NCBI GenBank assembly: GCA_007135635.1
Contig: SLIO01000384.1
Span: 1 to 8,903 of the forward strand
Direction of reading: 5' to 3'
Length of the DNA stretch: 8,903 bases
Origin: Methylomicrobium sp.
GTDB lineage: Bacteria > Pseudomonadota > Gammaproteobacteria > Methylococcales > Methylomonadaceae
Every line of letters starts with the position of its first letter. Within the stretch, counting starts at the first letter, position 1. Below the pieces are notes generated by a model. The model saw nothing but the letters and a program-made list of their open reading frames with translations. It was not told the DNA's origin and made no database searches. Shown here one piece after another: positions 6,986-8,903 of this stretch. A program made the position numbers and the translations under genes.

Positions 6986-8145
6986 TAAGGATACTTCCAA
7001 TTGATGCCGAACCTCGACAGAAATTCTTGCGTTTTCACATGCCCTCGCCGGGCAATTTTGCGATACCAATACAAGGCTTGCTGATCCATGGCTTCGACCG
7101 CAGGTCCGTCCGGATAAACTCGATGTAACTTATCTTGCGCCCTCGGCGCACCCTGCCCTGCGGCTTGTCGATACCAAAACACGGCTTGCTCGTAATCTTG
7201 CTCCACACCGAAACCGGTCCAATATAATTCGCCCAAAAAGTCTTGCGCATAAGGATGACCTTGTTCGGCCGCTTTGCGGTACCAAAACGCCGCTTGTTCG
7301 GTGTCTTGTGCCAAGCCGATGCCGAACTCGCAGAGCGCCCCCAATTCGATTTGCGCATAAGCGTAGCCGTGCTCGGCGGCGCGGCGATACCAAAATGCCG
7401 CCAGCACAAAATCTTGCTCGACGCCATAACCGCATTCGTAATTCAAACCTAAACCGCACTGCGCACCGACGTAGCCTTGCTCGGCCGACTTGCGGTACCA
7501 AAAAACAGCCTGAATCGCATCCTGTTTGACGCCTAAGCCGTGTTCGATTTTCAAACCCAAATTGTACTGGGCGACCGGGTTACCGGCTTCCGCAGCCTTG
7601 CGGCACCAAAACAATGCCTGAGCTAGGTTTTGTTCAACACCGAAGCCGTTGCTATACATCTCGGCTAAATCCATCCAAATTTCGGGATCGGAAGACACTT
7701 GATGAGCTGTACACCATTGAAAAGCCATCCGATTGTAAAAATCGGCCTTTTCAGAATGGCGAGGAACGCCTTGCCCGCCCAAAAACATTCTCGCGAGCGG
7801 AAAATAAGCCTTGCCGTATCCTAGATCGGCTAATTCTTGAAACACCGAGAAATCTTGCTTCAACTGCTGCCGCATTGAAAAAAAGGGCTGCAACGATTCA
7901 CTTTCATTGCCGTACATGACTTTAGCCGTCGCATCGCAGTTGAATCGGATTTCATTGCCGTCATCGGTAATGCGATTATAACTGTCACGGGCTAAGCGAT
8001 AACGCTCATCCAAATTACCCGCAGGCTCATTGGCCGGAGCGTTACGAATGGCCTCCAATCCGCGCCCGACCATGCTTGCCGAAGACAACAAAGAAGGGGA
8101 AGAAAGATTGCGTCGCACGCTGACAGAGGGCAATCGATCAGCCAT
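6985..8145 (-). CDS. Sel1-repeat (SLR) protein
   Basis: The 386-residue protein carries six regular 36-residue Sel1-like repeats (residues 154-369), with a conserved core such as AFWYRKAAEQG and (G)VEQD. A more divergent copy is at about 110-145. Sel1 repeats form alpha-alpha superhelices that act as protein-binding scaffolds. The first ~100 residues (Ser/Arg-rich start, then mostly polar) are not recognised. No hydrophobic signal peptide or membrane helix is seen, so a cytoplasmic location is likely, unlike many secreted SLR proteins. The start ATG 8143-8145 has AAGGAA 6 bases upstream. It is the first gene of an operon with the J-like protein and the DUF815 ATPase, and may supply substrate or partner binding (inference). 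No clear promoter could be assigned in the 178 bases upstream. Confidence 0.92.
   Translation of the reverse strand: MADRLPSVSVRRNLSSPSLLSSASMVGRGLEAIRNAPANEPAGNLDERYRLARDSYNRITDDGNEIRFNCDATAKVMYGNESESLQPFFSMRQQLKQDFSVFQELADLGYGKAYFPLARMFLGGQGVPRHSEKADFYNRMAFQWCTAHQVSSDPEIWMDLAEMYSNGFGVEQNLAQALFWCRKAAEAGNPVAQYNLGLKIEHGLGVKQDAIQAVFWYRKSAEQGYVGAQCGLGLNYECGYGVEQDFVLAAFWYRRAAEHGYAYAQIELGALCEFGIGLAQDTEQAAFWYRKAAEQGHPYAQDFLGELYWTGFGVEQDYEQAVFWYRQAAGQGAPRAQDKLHRVYPDGPAVEAMDQQALYWYRKIARRGHVKTQEFLSRFGINWKYP
7039..7686 (-). repeat. six tandem 108-bp Sel1-repeat coding units
   Basis: The Sel1-repeat part of the gene consists of six units of exactly 36 codons (648 bases). The period is visible in the DNA itself, for example in the recurring GGTACCAAAA / GATACCAAAA words near 7276, 7384 and 7492. 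No insertion or deletion breaks the register; the last unit is the most diverged. Confidence 0.85.
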
Positions 8146-8323
8146 GTCTATTTCCTTGGTAATTCTTCATGGTTGGAAAACTTGAGTCGTTTCGTAAAGT
8201 TGACAGTGTCCGGTTGCATTGAGTTTAAAAAGGCATGCAAGCATAACCGATGGCTTGTGCCTGCTTCGACCGATTGGTTTTCGCGCTTTTAGTGGACAAT
8301 TTCAATTAACGTTTTTAGCAAAA
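8146..8323. other. intergenic region between rfbB and the Sel1-repeat gene
   Basis: This 178-base stretch holds the terminator of rfbB (8226-8262) and the ribosome binding site of the Sel1-repeat gene (AAGGAA, 8157-8152). I found no convincing sigma-70 promoter pair on the minus strand between them and no small gene. Confidence 0.5.
8226..8262 (-). terminator. rho-independent terminator of rfbB
   Basis: On the minus strand AGGCA-CAAGC (8262-8253) pairs with GCTTG-(CA)-TGCCT (8242-8231) around a 10-base loop, with a 2-base bulge, and is followed directly by a run of T (TGCCTTTTTAAA). It stands about 62 bases after the rfbB stop and before the Sel1-repeat gene. It therefore separates the sugar-nucleotide gene from the downstream operon, which must have its own promoter or depend on readthrough. 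Confidence 0.65.
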
Positions 8324-8903
8324 TCAAAAATTCTGCAGGCCTAGTCTCTCGCCCCGGTAGCTGCCATCTAATACATTGCCCCACCAGCTTTTATTGTCGA
8401 GATACCATTGCACGGTTTTACGTAAACCGGTTTCGAAGGTTTCTTGCGGCTCCCAACCTAATTCGCGTTTGATTTTACCGGCATCGATTGCATAACGCAG
8501 ATCATGTCCGGGACGATCTTGCACGAATTGCATCAAGTTTCTATGCGGCCTGTAGTTAGAATCCGGCAATAATTCGTCGAGCAAAGCACAGATCGTTTCG
8601 ACGACTTCCAGGTTGGTTTTTTCATTGTTGCCGCCGATATTGTAGACCTCGCCAACTTGTCCTGATTCGAGCACAGTCTCGATTGCACTGCAATGATCCT
8701 CGACATACAACCAATCGCGCACATTCAATCCTGCTCCATAAATAGGCAATGACTTCCCGCTAAGCGTATTCAAGATCATCAATGGAATCAACTTTTCCGG
8801 AAATTGATAAGGTCCATAGTTGTTCGAACAATTGGTCGTCAACACCGGAAAATCGTAAGTGTGATGATAGGCTCTAACTAAATGGTCAGATGCGGCTTTT
8901 GAA
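8324..8903 (-). CDS. rfbB: dTDP-glucose 4,6-dehydratase RfbB/RmlB (C-terminal part)
   Basis: Only the last ~192 residues are inside the window; the frame is open through the right edge and the start lies beyond it. The full enzyme is usually about 350 residues. It is an extended short-chain dehydrogenase that turns dTDP-glucose into dTDP-4-keto-6-deoxyglucose, the second step towards dTDP-L-rhamnose and other deoxysugars of O-antigen or exopolysaccharide. Diagnostic stretches are [16 protein letters not shown] at the cut end (containing the Lys of the YxxxK motif), [44 protein letters not shown] and [12 protein letters not shown], followed by the typical C-terminal LGWEP and WYL. A TTG at 8845 is internal and not the start. 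Other rml or rhamnose genes would be expected further right, outside the window. A terminator follows at 8226-8262. Confidence 0.96.
   Translation of the reverse strand, partial: SKAASDHLVRAYHHTYDFPVLTTNCSNNYGPYQFPEKLIPLMILNTLSGKSLPIYGAGLNVRDWLYVEDHCSAIETVLESGQVGEVYNIGGNNEKTNLEVVETICALLDELLPDSNYRPHRNLMQFVQDRPGHDLRYAIDAGKIKRELGWEPQETFETGLRKTVQWYLDNKSWWGNVLDGSYRGERLGLQNF

Noticed and set aside
7614..7919. Plus-strand reading frame antisense to the Sel1-repeat gene
   Set aside because: It is a shadow of the real gene with no ribosome binding site or family resemblance; similar frames occur across the repeat part.

Overview
The window reads as chromosomal DNA of a gammaproteobacterium, most likely a methanotroph-like member of the Methylococcales. 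This is inferred from a mid-range base composition, the bioB-bioF-bioH-bioC-bioD gene order, and hairpin-rich intergenic sequence of a type I associate with that group. No marker gene fixes the taxon. Seven complete protein genes on the minus strand plus one complete gene on the plus strand are well supported, and one further minus-strand gene runs off the right edge. I see no rRNA, tRNA, CRISPR array, transposase, phage gene or origin.

Left part. Positions 1-172 carry no gene but hold a run of short inverted repeats that look like a degenerate dispersed repeat. Positions 173-4526 (minus) are a tightly packed biotin operon, transcribed bioB, bioF, bioH, bioC, bioD. Every junction overlaps: 4 bases at ATGA, ATGA and GTGA, then 8 bases. 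BioC and BioH make and release the pimeloyl chain on ACP. BioF condenses pimeloyl thioester with alanine, BioD closes the ureido ring and BioB inserts sulfur. BioA, the step between BioF and BioD, is absent here and must be encoded elsewhere.

Middle. Between bioB and a divergent comF/gntX-type phosphoribosyltransferase gene (4648-5349, plus) lies a candidate BirA operator (TTGTCAACC, 15-base spacer, GGTAAACAA). It overlaps the comF start codon. The bioB leader also contains a 9-bp inverted repeat. Both are predictions from sequence pattern.

Right part. A compact three-gene minus-strand operon (8145 to 5456) encodes a Sel1-repeat protein, a coiled-coil protein with a J-like HPD motif, and a DUF815-type AAA+ ATPase. 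The first two genes touch at TAATG, and the third follows after 24 bases with a strong ribosome binding site. I infer a cytoplasmic chaperone or remodelling module; its function is not known to me and it is the most interesting unit here. Upstream of it ends rfbB/rmlB (dTDP-glucose 4,6-dehydratase, right-truncated), followed by a good rho-independent terminator.
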